Of a stretch of DNA of 64,000 nt, positions 27,101 to 34,977 are shown in pieces. Below the pieces are notes generated by a model. It did not search any database and was not told the DNA's origin. It saw only the letters and a list, made by a program, of their open reading frames with translations. Position 1 is the first letter of the stretch. Each line of letters starts with the position of its first letter. Position numbers and translations under genes: made by a program. Source of the stretch: Nocardia anaemiae NBRC 100462 (GTDB taxonomy: Bacteria; Actinomycetota; Actinomycetes; Mycobacteriales; Mycobacteriaceae); the NCBI RefSeq assembly GCF_001612725.1, contig NZ_BDAZ01000073.1:1-64000 (forward strand). Reading direction: 5' to 3'.

Positions 27101-30100
27101 CGAAGACGGCGGGCCAGCACGCGCCGACCAGTACATCGGGAACGCTGCGCCCGAGCGTGCTCAGCGCGCCGGGCAGACCCGAACCGGTGACACCCGCGTG
27201 ATCGGCGATCAGATCCGGGGTCCAGGCCACATTGAGGTGTGCGACCTGGCCCTTCACCTCCGGCAGCGCCTGACCCGCTGCGACCGCGAGCAGCGCGGAC
27301 ATGGCGGTGTCGGCATCGGTTTCGGTGATGACCGGCGCGCCGCCGTTGTAGAGAGAGGTCGGCACGGTGATGCGCAAGCGGATGCGCACGGCGTCACCGC
27401 CGAACAGCGGCACCGTGAGTTCGACATAGGCGTGATCGGCATCCGGGCCGGTGGTTTCGGTGACCGTCGCACCGGTCGGCGGGTGTACCGCCCCCTTGTC
27501 GCCGATGGTCCATTCGGCGACGTCGCCGAGGCGGTGGATCGGGTTGACCGTGGTGCGGCCGGACCATTCGACATCCGGCGCGGCCAACACCGCGTCGATC
27601 GGCCCCTCGATGACACCGGCGCGGCGGCGCGCGTCGATGGCGACCGGCACCACACCGACCCGGACCAGCGAGTGGGCCGTGTCCTGCTCGAAGCGGTCGA
27701 GCAATTCGCCGACCGGCTCGTCGACGCGGGTGATACCGGCGACCGAGACCGTGCCCGGAATGACACAGACCTGATCGGCCGAGTAGCGCGGATCATGGGC
27801 CTGCCACAGCGAATCCGAACGCCACCAGCGGCGCACATCGCCGTCGACCACCGGCACGAAGTTCACCGGCTTACCGGGGGTCTTGCACAGGCTGACGAAG
27901 AACGGCACATCCGCCGGGTGCAGCAGGGTCTGCTCGGCGGCCGGGTATTGCTGCTTCAGCGTGCACAGCGCATCGACCGGGTTCTCGAAGGCCTCGTCGG
28001 ATTCGAACAGCGTCGGGATCTCGCCGCGATCGGCCGGATGCAGCCGGGATTCGGTGCGGCGCATCATCTCCGCGAACCGGTCCCGCCAAGTGATATCGAG
28101 CCAGACCGAACGGGTGGCCTCCAGAATGGCCTCGCCCAGGTCGCTGCCGCAGTCGAAATCCTTGCGTCGGTCCAAGCCGACAGCAAGCTCGACGTAGCGT
28201 TCCAGCCACTCGAGATAGGTCATAGTGGCGACATCGCCGAAATACGGCTTGGCCGTGGCATTCAGCGCGGCGATGATCTCGTCGCGACGCTCGGCGACCG
28301 CGTCGGCGTCACCGGCGACCTCGTCGAGCAGGCGGCCGGTGCGCGAGGCCGCATTGTCGATCTCGTGGATATCGGCGCCCAATTGGCTACGGCCGGAAGC
28401 CATTCCGCCCGTCGCAGTGCCAGCGCCGACCCAGTCCTGAGTTCCGGGGGTATCGACGAGCAGCTGCTTGACCTCGGGTGCGGTGGTGGCCTCGAGCGTC
28501 GCCATGGCGGCGGTGCCGACCAGCACGCCGTCCAGCGGCATCACCGGATAGCCGTGCGGCACAGCCCATTCGCCGGTCAGGTATTCGGTGGCACGCTCCG
28601 GGGTACCGATGCCGCCGCCGACGCAGACCACCACATTGCCGCGGTTGCGCAGCTCGGCGTAGGTCTCCAGCAGCAGGTCGTCCAGGTCCTCCCAGGAGTG
28701 GTGTCCACCGGCCCGGCCGCCCTCGATGTGCATGATCACCGGGTAGTCCGGCACCTCGTCGGCGATGCGCAGCACCGCGCGGATCTGGGCGACGGTGCCC
28801 GGCTTGAACGCCACATGCGTGATGCCTGCCTCGGTGAGCTCCGCGATCAGCGCGACGGCCTCTTCCAGCTCCGGAATGCCCGCCGTAACAATGACGCCGT
28901 CGAACGGCGCACCCGCCGCGCGGGCCTTCTGCACCAGGCGCTTACCGCCGAGCTGCAGTTTCCACAGGTACGGGTCGAGGAACAGCGAGTTGAACTGCAC
29001 CGCGCGCCCCGGATGCAGCAGCGTCTTCAGCTCGGCCACCCGGTCGGCGAAGATCTGCTCGGTGACCTGACCGCCACCGGCCAGCTCCGCCCAGTGCCCC
29101 GCATTCGCCGCCGCCGCAACGATTTTCGCATCGACGGTGGTCGGGGTCATGCCGGCGAGCAGGATCGGCGAGCGACCGGTCAGCTTGGTGAACGAGGTCT
29201 CGACCACGATGCGTCCGCTCGGCAGGCGCACCGGGCGCGGCGCGAAGGCCGACCACGGCTGGGGCACCTCGGGAGCGGCACCGGGGGTCAGCAGGCTGCG
29301 CTGACCCGCACGGGTCGCGGCCGCGACAATGCCGACGCCGGTGCCCTTGAGCGAACCGCTGGTGAGCCGACTGAGCAGATCGCCGGGGCCCAGATCCAGA
29401 ATCCACTGCGCACCGGCGGCGACGACGCCATCCACCTCCTCGACCCAGTCGATCGGGTCGACGAGGATCTCCTTGGCCAGCGAACCCGCCAGTTCCGCAT
29501 CCAGACCACACTGGGACGCCCACCCGCTCACGAGGTCGACCGTGTCGGCGAGCGCGGGATGATGGAAGGCCACATCGACGGCCAGATCCTCGAAGACCGG
29601 CGCGAAGACCGCGCCACCGCGCAGCTTCGCATCGCGCTCGCGGGTCTGCTCGTCATGGATCTGGGCGCAACGCTGACGCACCCGCTGCAGCTGGGTCGGC
29701 GTACCGGAGAGCACCACGCGCCGACGACCGTTGCGAATCGAAACAACCGCGGCCGCAGCGGGATCCACGCCCGCGGACACCTCGGCCACCACCGTGCGCA
29801 GATGCTCGGGATCGACATTCGATACCGCGACCATGGACGAACGCTCGCCCACCGGCATCAGACCGCGCCGCCGGGCAACCAAACCCGCTGCGGCACCGAT
29901 CATTTGGGCGATCGCGAGCAGTTCGGCGTCGCGCTGCCCACCGGCCTGCACCGACGTCGCGGCCAGCCGACCCTGCGAATGCCCGACGACCGCGACCGGC
30001 GCGTGCTCGTTGGCATCCAGACCCTGCAGCCGCAGTGCGCGCAGGGCGGCCACCTGAGTCAGGAATACGCCGGGCATCGAAACCACGGCGGACCGGAGCA

Positions 30101-30461
30101 CCTGCTCCGACGGCGCACCGGATACCTCCGCCTCGTCGCCCTCGGCGAGCTCGTTCTCGAGCATCCAGCCGATCGGATCGAAGCCGACCGGTCGCACGAC
30201 AAGTAGTTGTGCCGCAACGGGTTCCAGCAGCGTCGCCGCTTCGTTGACCAACGCGGTCAGCTCGGGCTCCAGTGCGGCGTCGCGCCCGATCTCCTCCAGC
30301 TCACCGAGCCAGCGCGCACCCTGCCCACCGAAGGCCAGCGCGTAGGGCGTTCCGCCCAGCAGTCGATCCAGCAGCGGGGCCCGCGAACCCCCCTGCTGTG
30401 GCGCCCCAACCACTTTCGGGCTCTGTCCGGTTCCGGCCGCAGTGCTCTCATTGATCGTCAA
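21108..30461 (-). CDS. fas: Type I fatty acid synthase multienzyme
   Basis: De novo fatty acid synthesis in one 3,117-residue chain (mycobacterial FAS is about 3,070). Domains in order: acetyl transferase (G-H-S-Q-G near residue 170), enoyl reductase (S-P-I-L-L-A-G-M-T-P-T-T), a dehydratase with MaoC-like hot-dog motif (Y-N-P-I-H-T-S-D), malonyl/palmitoyl transferase (L-A-G-H-S-V-G-E-Y), ACP (V-D-L-G-S-E-L-S, Ser for pantetheine), ketoreductase (I-T-G-A-S-K-G-S-I) and ketosynthase (V-A-A-C-A-T-A-A with active-site Cys; S-K-H-D-T-S and L-T-G-H-A-K His motifs). TTG 30461 gives M-T-I-N-E, matching the known M-T-I start; GGAGAAGGAAG is upstream. The frame opens to 30677, but that part overlaps promoter elements. 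Confidence 0.96.
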   Translation of the reverse strand: MTINESTAAGTGQSPKVVGAPQQGGSRAPLLDRLLGGTPYALAFGGQGARWLGELEEIGRDAALEPELTALVNEAATLLEPVAAQLLVVRPVGFDPIGWMLENELAEGDEAEVSGAPSEQVLRSAVVSMPGVFLTQVAALRALRLQGLDANEHAPVAVVGHSQGRLAATSVQAGGQRDAELLAIAQMIGAAAGLVARRRGLMPVGERSSMVAVSNVDPEHLRTVVAEVSAGVDPAAAAVVSIRNGRRRVVLSGTPTQLQRVRQRCAQIHDEQTRERDAKLRGGAVFAPVFEDLAVDVAFHHPALADTVDLVSGWASQCGLDAELAGSLAKEILVDPIDWVEEVDGVVAAGAQWILDLGPGDLLSRLTSGSLKGTGVGIVAAATRAGQRSLLTPGAAPEVPQPWSAFAPRPVRLPSGRIVVETSFTKLTGRSPILLAGMTPTTVDAKIVAAAANAGHWAELAGGGQVTEQIFADRVAELKTLLHPGRAVQFNSLFLDPYLWKLQLGGKRLVQKARAAGAPFDGVIVTAGIPELEEAVALIAELTEAGITHVAFKPGTVAQIRAVLRIADEVPDYPVIMHIEGGRAGGHHSWEDLDDLLLETYAELRNRGNVVVCVGGGIGTPERATEYLTGEWAVPHGYPVMPLDGVLVGTAAMATLEATTAPEVKQLLVDTPGTQDWVGAGTATGGMASGRSQLGADIHEIDNAASRTGRLLDEVAGDADAVAERRDEIIAALNATAKPYFGDVATMTYLEWLERYVELAVGLDRRKDFDCGSDLGEAILEATRSVWLDITWRDRFAEMMRRTESRLHPADRGEIPTLFESDEAFENPVDALCTLKQQYPAAEQTLLHPADVPFFVSLCKTPGKPVNFVPVVDGDVRRWWRSDSLWQAHDPRYSADQVCVIPGTVSVAGITRVDEPVGELLDRFEQDTAHSLVRVGVVPVAIDARRRAGVIEGPIDAVLAAPDVEWSGRTTVNPIHRLGDVAEWTIGDKGAVHPPTGATVTETTGPDADHAYVELTVPLFGGDAVRIRLRITVPTSLYNGGAPVITETDADTAMSALLAVAAGQALPEVKGQVAHLNVAWTPDLIADHAGVTGSGLPGALSTLGRSVPDVLVGACWPAVFAVLGAARSADGDSVIEGMLDLVHLDHQIALERDLPQDTSILVVRAESGEVVDTDLGRVVEVRVSVGEMRDQGLDVVPLATLTERFAIRGRNGAGELTDPPRAAGVVSDAATDTPRRRRRDVTILAPRTMRAFAAVSGDYNPIHTSDSAAKLAGLGSPIVHGMWLSAAAQHVVSAVDPESSTPARTLTAWTTRFLGMVRPGAEIDVRVERIAVDAGSEIVEVSCRTDGDLVMTATGRTAAPKTVYAFPGQGIQRKGMGLDARARSKAAKEIWERADKHTRAALGFSILAVVRDNPTYLKARGVEHRHPDGVLHLTQFTQVAMAVLGVAQVAELREAGAYVDGAMLAGHSVGEYNALAAVAGVLPLEAVLEVVFQRGSAMHELVPRDAQGRSDYRMAAIRPSQIGLPDDEVIDFVTGVGESVGEFLEVVNLNLRGSQYAIAGTVKGLEALETEIDRRRAEFGGKRAFILVPGIDVPFHSTVLREGVPEFRQKLEQLLPADLHPEILVGRYIPNLVPKPFSLERAFIQEIADLVPSEPLAAVLADFDGWAARPTELCRVVLIELLAWQFASPVRWIETQDLLFTDAAHGGLGVQRFVEIGLGATPTVANLASQTLKLPAFGTVTVEVLNIEREAAIVYSTDTDPAPVDDPADEPVETASAAAPVAAAPVAAPVASSGGPRPDDIAFTAADATRVLIALWTKLRLDQIGPVDTIESLCDGVSSRRNQLLVDLGSELSLGAIDGAADADMGALSATVERLARTYKPFGSVLSDAIGDHLRKVFGPSGKRPAAIAERVKKVWELGDGWAHHVTAEVSLGTREGVSVRGGDLGGLVASVSDAASVDAAIDAAVQAVAARRGVAVSLPSAGGGGGATVDAAALGEFTEQITGRDGVLATAARVVLEQLGLTDQASAPEATDDTLVDLVSAELGSDWPRLVAPAFDARKAVLIDDRWATAREDLAKLWLLDDISSGEESVDGFLGAGEAVAAQANWWREKAKHEARSVLAGLYERIAEAALNTEESGLWSSDIAVITGASKGSIAAAAAGRLLGGGATVVVTTSSLDDARLGFYRKLYRENARHGAALWVVPANMASYQDVDALIDWVGSEQVDNAGGAKVKIKDAMTPTLLLPFAAPRVAGDLADAGARAEMEMRVLLWSVERLIGGLSKIGADHDVDAKLHVVLPGSPNRGMFGGDGAYGESKAALDAVVAKWRAEKSWSSRVTLVHALIGWVRGTGLMGHNDPMVAAVEKAGVHTWSTTEMADELLKWCTSRARQVTATGPQQIDLTGGLARVKLDLPALAKQAQEDAPAETEEAVAAATISALPAPPTMSSALPVPEWGSVTADLADMVVIVGAGELGPYGSARTRFEMEVSDELSAAGVLELAWTTGMVTWENDPKPGWYDTESGDYVPEHELAEKYHDAVVARCGVRRYEDDGAMVDNAAPLMTSVFLDQDLTFTVGGEAEARAFYAADPEHTVITPVADSGDWQVIRKAGTEIRVPRKAKLSRTVGGQIPTGWDPTIWGISADMAASVDRVALWNIVCTVDAFISSGFSPAELMSWVHPSLVANTQGTGMGGMSSMRSLYIDNLLGESRPNDILQEALPNVALAHVVQSYVGSYGAMVHPVAACATAAVSVEEGVDKIRLGKAELVVAGGFDDLGIEGIVGFGDMSATADSAAMSAKGISDRYFSRANDRRRGGFVESQGGGTVLLARGDIALELGLPVLGVVAFAQSFADGVHTSIPAPGLGALGAGRGGRESKFAAELRKLGVAPDDIAVISKHDTSTAANDPNESELHERLATAIGRSEGAPLFVVSQKSLTGHAKGGAAAFQLIGLCQVLENGVVPPNRSLDCVDDKMQAYPHLVWAREPLRFGERFPLKAGLLTSLGFGHVSGLLAVVHPEAFIQAIEPGRREEYQRRAQQRQLAGRQRFTEAMCGGAPLYERPADRRLGADGTPSEQKRQLEADVLLSPEARLSGNGTYRADGAGCGTGAVILGQLDAGGSMA

Positions 30462-30570
30462 GACGCTTCGACTTCCTTCTCCTGGCGACATGCCGTCGAG
30501 ACACGCCGCTCCCTCCGGTGCGCAGGTGTTCCTCACCAATGAGCCCTGATGACTGCAAGGATTCCAGAAA

Positions 30571-30593
30571 ATCATGAGGAAATCCTCACGTTT
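30571..30593. promoter_or_regulatory. fas upstream inverted repeat, proximal copy
   Basis: A degenerate copy of the motif seen twice upstream: TCATGAG ... CTCACGTT around a 6-nt spacer, 110 nt before the fas start. Probable FasR-type regulator site. Confidence 0.5.
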
Positions 30594-30653
30594 GCGCCGC
30601 GACGCCCGCCTTACCGTCGAGTATTTCCGGACAGCCGTACCAGAATGCCCAGA

Positions 30654-30674
30654 AACATGACCCTCCCTCATGTT
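30654..30674. promoter_or_regulatory. fas upstream inverted repeat, middle copy
   Basis: AACATGAC-N5-CTCATGTT, a 21-bp dyad with one mismatch. It shares both arms with the distal copy at 30712. Confidence 0.7.
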
Positions 30675-30711
30675 CAAACCCGCTGGTCCACCCGGTTACC
30701 AACGCGTACGA

Positions 30712-30732
30712 AACATGAGCACTCCTCATGTT
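30712..30732. promoter_or_regulatory. fas upstream inverted repeat, distal copy
   Basis: AACATGAG-N5-CTCATGTT, a perfect 8-bp dyad, 58 bp from the middle copy. FasR of mycobacteria is known to activate fas-acpS through inverted repeats in this promoter region. The remainder of 30462-30847 holds no gene. Confidence 0.75.
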
Positions 30733-30847
30733 GAGCGTTATCGAATCGTTATAATACCAGGTGGGGTTACTGGCGAGTACGACATGCCGGGGCTGCGCTT
30801 CGCGATGACGATCAAGCCCGGTAGAGTTTGGACGGTCGTACCATCAA

Positions 30848-30929
30848 GCGCGAGTGGCGAAATTGGCAGACGCGCCAGATTTAGGTTCTGGTGTCCACGG
30901 ACGTAGGGGTTCAAGTCCCCTCTCGCGCA
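30848..30929 (+). tRNA. tRNA-Leu (TAG anticodon)
   Basis: An 82-nt class II tRNA: acceptor GCGCGAG/CTCGCGC, anticodon stem CCAGA/TCTGG with loop TTTAGGT (anticodon TAG), long variable arm, and T-arm GGTTCAAGTCC. CCA is not encoded. Its 3' end is the probable attachment site of the island that begins about 200 nt downstream with an integrase remnant. Confidence 0.96.
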
Positions 30930-31142
30930 CAGATTCCCGGCAGATTTGCCGGATTTGCGTGCCGTGTGTTCGAGCACACTCGAACACATGGAGGTGATCA
31001 GGGAAGATGCGCACCCACCTGCGACAACTTCTGACAGATCCGCCAGGATCGACCATCGAGGACCCTGCCGGGCAGGACACGGGAAACGATCGGGGCCGCC
31101 GATGATTCCCCCGCTCGTTCTCCCGCACTACGAGTGACACCA

Positions 31143-31905
31143 TCGCCGCCGCACGCCTGCTACTCACGCAGATGAGCCTCCCGCGGAGGCATCCGCGCCG
31201 TCGAACACTTCATCTCCACCGTCCGCTGCATCTACCGATACGCAGAAGACAGAGGGTGGATCCGCCCCAGCGACAACCCCGCCCGCTAGCTCACATTCCC
31301 GACACGCCGCAAATCGCACCGCTACGCCATCCCCTCCGACCAACTCGCCGAAATCTGCCAAGTCGCCGCTACCACCGGCAACGACCGCCACCTGGGCTCC
31401 CTGCTCCTGCGCCTGCACCTCGAAACAGCCTGCCGCCGAAGCGGAGCCCTCGCACTACGCCCCCACGACCTCGACACCACACAATGCCTGCCCTACCTCC
31501 GCGAGAAAGACGGAACCGGCCGCTGGCAACCGGTCTCCCCCACCCTGATGAGCCACCTCACCGCCCACGCCCATGAACGCCACAGCCCCCAATCCGGACA
31601 ACTCCTGCGATACCGCAACGGCAAGCCCATCACCCGCCGACGCCATGACCACCTCTGGCACCGAATCGGCCAAGAACTCCCCCGGGTCGCTACTCAGGGC
31701 ACCACCACACAATGGCTACGCCACACCACACTGACCTGGGTCGAGCGCACCTTTGGTTACGCCGTCGCCCGCGAATACACAGGGCACTCAGGCAAAACCG
31801 GCGGCACCACCGCCACCTACGTCAAAGCCAAGCTCCATGAGGTCGCAGCAGCACTGCCTGTCCTGACAGCCGAACCACACCCACTGGCAACTCACGCCGC
31901 CACCC
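31143..31905 (+). pseudogene. Tyrosine recombinase (integrase) pseudogene
   Basis: The frame ending in the 31548-33623 open frame reads as a tyrosine integrase. A core-binding piece (A-V-E-H-F-I-S-T-V-R-C-I-Y-R-Y-A-E-D) is followed by an in-frame TAG at 31287-31289, then the catalytic domain: box I Arg in T-A-C-R-R-S-G-A-L-A-L, Q-W-L-R-H-T-T-L-T, Y-T-G-H-S-G, and the nucleophile in T-T-A-T-Y-V-K-A. An earlier in-frame TGA (31173) and a frame change indicate a second lesion. In the H-x-x-R box the first His appears as Gln. It lies directly after tRNA-Leu, the classic integration position, and past 31905 runs into unrelated sequence. Confidence 0.8.
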
Positions 31906-31957
31906 GACCGACGAGCAAGACAGCGTTCACTGACACCAGGCAATGGTTCCTCGAGGG

Positions 31958-32057
31958 CTGGTCTCGAACCGGGTCTTCTCCCGGTCGGTGTAGGCCTTCA
32001 CGCACGACGGATCCGCGATCTCCAGCTGCTCAGCCAGATAATCGACCAGCTCACCCC
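31958..32057 (-). mobile_element. Tn3-family transposase fragment (DUF4158 region)
   Basis: About 33 residues on the minus strand (L-V-D-Y-L-A-E-Q-L-E-I-A-D-P-S-C-V-K-A-Y, then T-D-R-E-K-T-R-F-E) match what I know of the N-terminal DUF4158 part of Tn3-type transposases. Sequence either side loses the similarity at once, so only a scar remains. From 32058 to 32438 I see no convincing gene. Confidence 0.45.
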
Positions 32058-32438
32058 CGGAACATCGAGCGGGTGGGGCTGCCAGCCTGCGGTGAGGGGG
32101 CGACCGAGGTGTACATGGTGTTCGGGATATTCCATTCCACGACGGCTGAAATTGCTGCATACCTACAAATCTCGATACCTGCCGAAGGTATTCGCTCCGT
32201 CGTTGGGTCGATCGCCAGGTTGCTCGAAGAGAATATCTTCATAAAATCCCAATTCGGTATGGCATATTACGCGCCTACTTGCGGAGTCCAGCCAACCTCG
32301 AAAAGGTCGTTGCATGAACGTTGCACATACGCGGGCAAACTCACTGAGACCGACCGATACGACACCGGGGCTCCTGCTTCGTCGGCCGGGAACACACCCC
32401 TTCCCATATGCGGGGAATGGCGATTGATCATTTTTACT

Positions 32439-33623
32439 ATGAGTGTGTCTTACGATCCCGGAAAGTCCGCGCAGCGGTCCGTTTACGACAGACCAGCTAA
32501 TACACAAAATGAATCGGACGAAAGCACCAGCAATAGTGGGGGGCGGCCGGCGCGGCGGCGTCTTGTGGTGCGGCGGCTGCGGGCGTGGCGGGCAGCCAGT
32601 GAGGTTGCTGCGGTCGTGGGAGTGGTGATTCTGGCGACCGGGGTGGCTGCTGCCGAGCCGCCGACCTCTGGTCCGGAACTCGGCCCGCCGGGCGGATACC
32701 AAGCACCCGCTGAGAGCGCTGGTCTACCCGCGCGGCCGGTTATCGACCGGATCGAGCCGATCACCGAGCGGTGGCTGCGGGTGTTCGTGCAATCGCCGTC
32801 GATGAACCGGGTCGTGCAGGTGCAGGTGCTGCTCCCGGCCGACCGCAGCCGGCCGCGACCCGCCCTGTACATGCTCGACGGGCGCGGCGCTCCCGAGAAT
32901 GCCAGCAGTTGGACCGAGCACGGGCACGCGGTGGAGTTCTTCGCCGACAAGAGCGTCAACGTCGTGCTGACTACCGGGGGACCGGCCAACCTCTACACCG
33001 ACTGGCAACGCCGCGACCCCGTCCTGGGCACCAACAAATGGGAAACCTTCCTCACCCGCGAACTGCCCCCACTGATCGACGCCCAATTCGAGGGCAACGG
33101 GCACAAGGCAATCCAAGGCGTGTCGATGGGCGGCGAGGCCGCGATGATGCTCACCATGCGCAACCCGGGCGCATATCGGGCGGTCGCGGCCCACAGCGGC
33201 TGCTACAGCGTCGCCCCAGGGGCCGGTCAAGCCCAGGCCCGCGCGATCGTGAAAACCTACGGCGGCGACCCCGACAACATGTTCGGGACCACCGACGATC
33301 CCGACTGGCTCGCCCACGACGTCATGACACACGCGGAAGCTCTGCGCGGCACCGCAATCTACCTGTCCAGCGGCAGCGGGATTCCGGGTGAACACGATAT
33401 CTCCGGCGAGGTGGACGACCTCACCGACGCCATCACCGTTGGTGGCTCCCTGGAAGCAGGCGCGTACGCATGCCTCGCCAAGCTCTCCGATCGGCTGGCA
33501 CAACTGCGGATTCCCGCGACGGTGAACCTGCGGCCCACCGGCACGCATTCGTGGCCGTATTGGGCCGACGAACTGGCCCGGTCCTGGCCAACCATCGCCC
33601 ACGCACTCGACACCGACAACTGA
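32439..33623 (+). CDS. Antigen-85-like mycolyltransferase/esterase, secreted
   Basis: This 394-residue exported alpha/beta hydrolase has a long N-terminus with an Arg-rich stretch and a hydrophobic segment (A-A-V-V-G-V-V-I-L-A-T-G-V-A-A-A) as signal, then an Ag85-type domain: nucleophile in Q-G-V-S-M-G-G-E-A-A, acid in Y-G-G-D-P-D-N-M-F-G, and catalytic His in T-G-T-H-S-W-P-Y-W. This fits mycolic acid transfer to trehalose or arabinogalactan. The frame is continuous with the upstream integrase remnant, but ATG 32439 (M-S-V-S-Y) is the reasonable start. It sits inside the island and may be a late acquisition. Confidence 0.85.
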   Translation: MSVSYDPGKSAQRSVYDRPANTQNESDESTSNSGGRPARRRLVVRRLRAWRAASEVAAVVGVVILATGVAAAEPPTSGPELGPPGGYQAPAESAGLPARPVIDRIEPITERWLRVFVQSPSMNRVVQVQVLLPADRSRPRPALYMLDGRGAPENASSWTEHGHAVEFFADKSVNVVLTTGGPANLYTDWQRRDPVLGTNKWETFLTRELPPLIDAQFEGNGHKAIQGVSMGGEAAMMLTMRNPGAYRAVAAHSGCYSVAPGAGQAQARAIVKTYGGDPDNMFGTTDDPDWLAHDVMTHAEALRGTAIYLSSGSGIPGEHDISGEVDDLTDAITVGGSLEAGAYACLAKLSDRLAQLRIPATVNLRPTGTHSWPYWADELARSWPTIAHALDTDN

Positions 33624-33672
33624 CACGAAGATCTGCTGGCGGCCCCGGGCGTGCACGAAGCGTCCAGCCGTA

Positions 33673-34110
33673 ATGAATAAGCGATTCGAAAGACGAGGTC
33701 TCTGTATGACGCTTTCACTATCCCCGGACAGCGAGCAGTGGCGGAGAATAAGGCTTTGGCGTGACGCGGAACCTCGAGCGCGAATATTCGACAATCTGAC
33801 GGCTTTCGGCTTACCATTCCTTGGAGTATCGAACTCGACTCGTGCAGTTGAGCGAATTCGACCAGCTGTGTCGCATCAACCACGAGCTGTTCTCGCGGAG
33901 CGATTTTCGGCACCATTGCAGTGATATCAGGGAGCGAAACCTGAGCATATCTCGGCGAATGCGCTTACTTTCGCTATGGTGGAGGCCCGGGTTCATGACG
34001 ACTTCGTGCCGATCGGGATGTCGTCCATCCTTCCGCTCAATCGTCACGGAGAGTCGATGTATTGCCACATCGAGGGTCTGAAGACATTGAACTTCGTGGT
34101 TGCCACATAG
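33673..34110 (+). pseudogene. Interrupted gene remnant, family not recognised
   Basis: Two protein-like stretches in different frames. One near 33821 reads L-V-Q-L-S-E-F-D-Q-L-C-R-I-N-H-E-L. Another (33925-34110) reads H-I-S-A-N-A-L-T-F-A-M-V-E-A-R-V-H-D-D-F then P-I-G-M-S-S-I-L-P-L-N and ends at TAG 34108. A TGA (33922) and at least one frameshift separate them. They are probably halves of one soluble enzyme gene. The family is unknown. Confidence 0.4.
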
Positions 34111-34264
34111 CCGCTCCAGGGGAGTGGTGCCTGTGTCAACCTGATTTGGCTCCGGCGTGACGGCGTGTGTTGGCCCCGCCTTCGAGAAGCTCAGTCGCTG
34201 GATCCCTAGCATTGGAAAGGCTTGCAGGGTGAGTCCAGGGTCGATGCTGGACATGTCGCGCATC

Positions 34265-34453
34265 CTCACTCCCACGCATCCCGATGCCCACTTCGGTCGG
34301 ATCCTCGCCGCCTACGGCGGCGTCTTCATCGCCGGATCACTGCTGTGGGGTATCGCCCTGGACGGCTTCTGGCCCGACCGCTGGGACCTCACCGGCGCCA
34401 TGATCTGCCTGATCGGCGTCGCGGTCATCATGTACGCACCACGCTCCGCCTGA
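34265..34453 (+). pseudogene. C-terminal fragment of YnfA/UPF0060 membrane protein
   Basis: About 62 residues, with P-D-A-H-F-G-R-I-L-A-A-Y-G-G-V-F, then W-G-I-A-L-D-G-F-W-P-D-R-W-D and I-M-Y-A-P-R, are the unmistakable C-terminal half of the small UPF0060 membrane family (about 107 residues). The preceding frame shows no N-terminal two TM segments, so the gene is truncated. Confidence 0.75.
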
Positions 34454-34659
34454 CCTCGATCCGGCAGCCGACTGCTGCACCACAACATATTGTCGTGATC
34501 TGCTACAGCCTGCGCGAAAGCCACTGAGCTGCCATTACTCTCCCGACTCGACTAATCACCGCCCGAAGGCGTTGGCGGCAGGATCGCCATTCTGGACAAT
34601 GTCGGAGCGGCGTGTGTCGACCGGACACGACTCGCCTGCATTTCAAGCGCCAGTAGCAA

Positions 34660-34847
34660 CTCCATGTGGTTAACCGCGAAACCCGTTGCTGGACACCGAA
34701 ATAGTCCAGGCCGACCGCGCGGGCGTCCGGCAGAAACACGACGGGCCGGTCCGCCGCTGCCCGACGTGTGCACGAAACGCGGCGGCCGTCGATTTCCTGG
34801 AACCCTCCGACCGGCGGAGCGAGCCGAGGAGTGCTGTTGTTCGTCAT
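34660..34847 (-). pseudogene. N-terminal fragment of an alpha/beta hydrolase
   Basis: Starting at ATG 34847 the frame reads R-L-A-P-P-V-G-G-F-Q-E-I-D-G-R-R-V, then P-V-V-F-L-P-D-A-R-A-V-G-L-D-Y-F-G-V-Q, the beginning of a hydrolase of the G-x-G-A-V-G-L-D-Y type. The expected S-x-G nucleophile region never appears and the frame turns Arg/Trp-rich. About 130 nt of featureless sequence separates it from the next gene. Confidence 0.5.
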
Positions 34848-34977
34848 GCGACAAAGCTCCAACCCTGACGCGGGGTCAAGGTCAACCCCCTCCCGTCCGC
34901 GCTACCCGAAACGCACGTATCTGTGCCGTGCGCGCCGCTGATCGGAAGTGAAAGGAGGCCTCACCCTGGTTATGGAG

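Noticed and set aside
21537..30206. A 2,889-codon open frame on the plus strand, antisense to fas
   Set aside because: It is the complement of a GC-rich gene in the phase that rarely makes stops; its translation is Arg/His/Gly/Asp-rich with no domains, while the minus strand has every FAS motif.
33811..34275. A 154-codon minus-strand frame over the fragment region
   Set aside because: Composition is atypical and it opposes two plus-strand stretches with more natural protein sequence.
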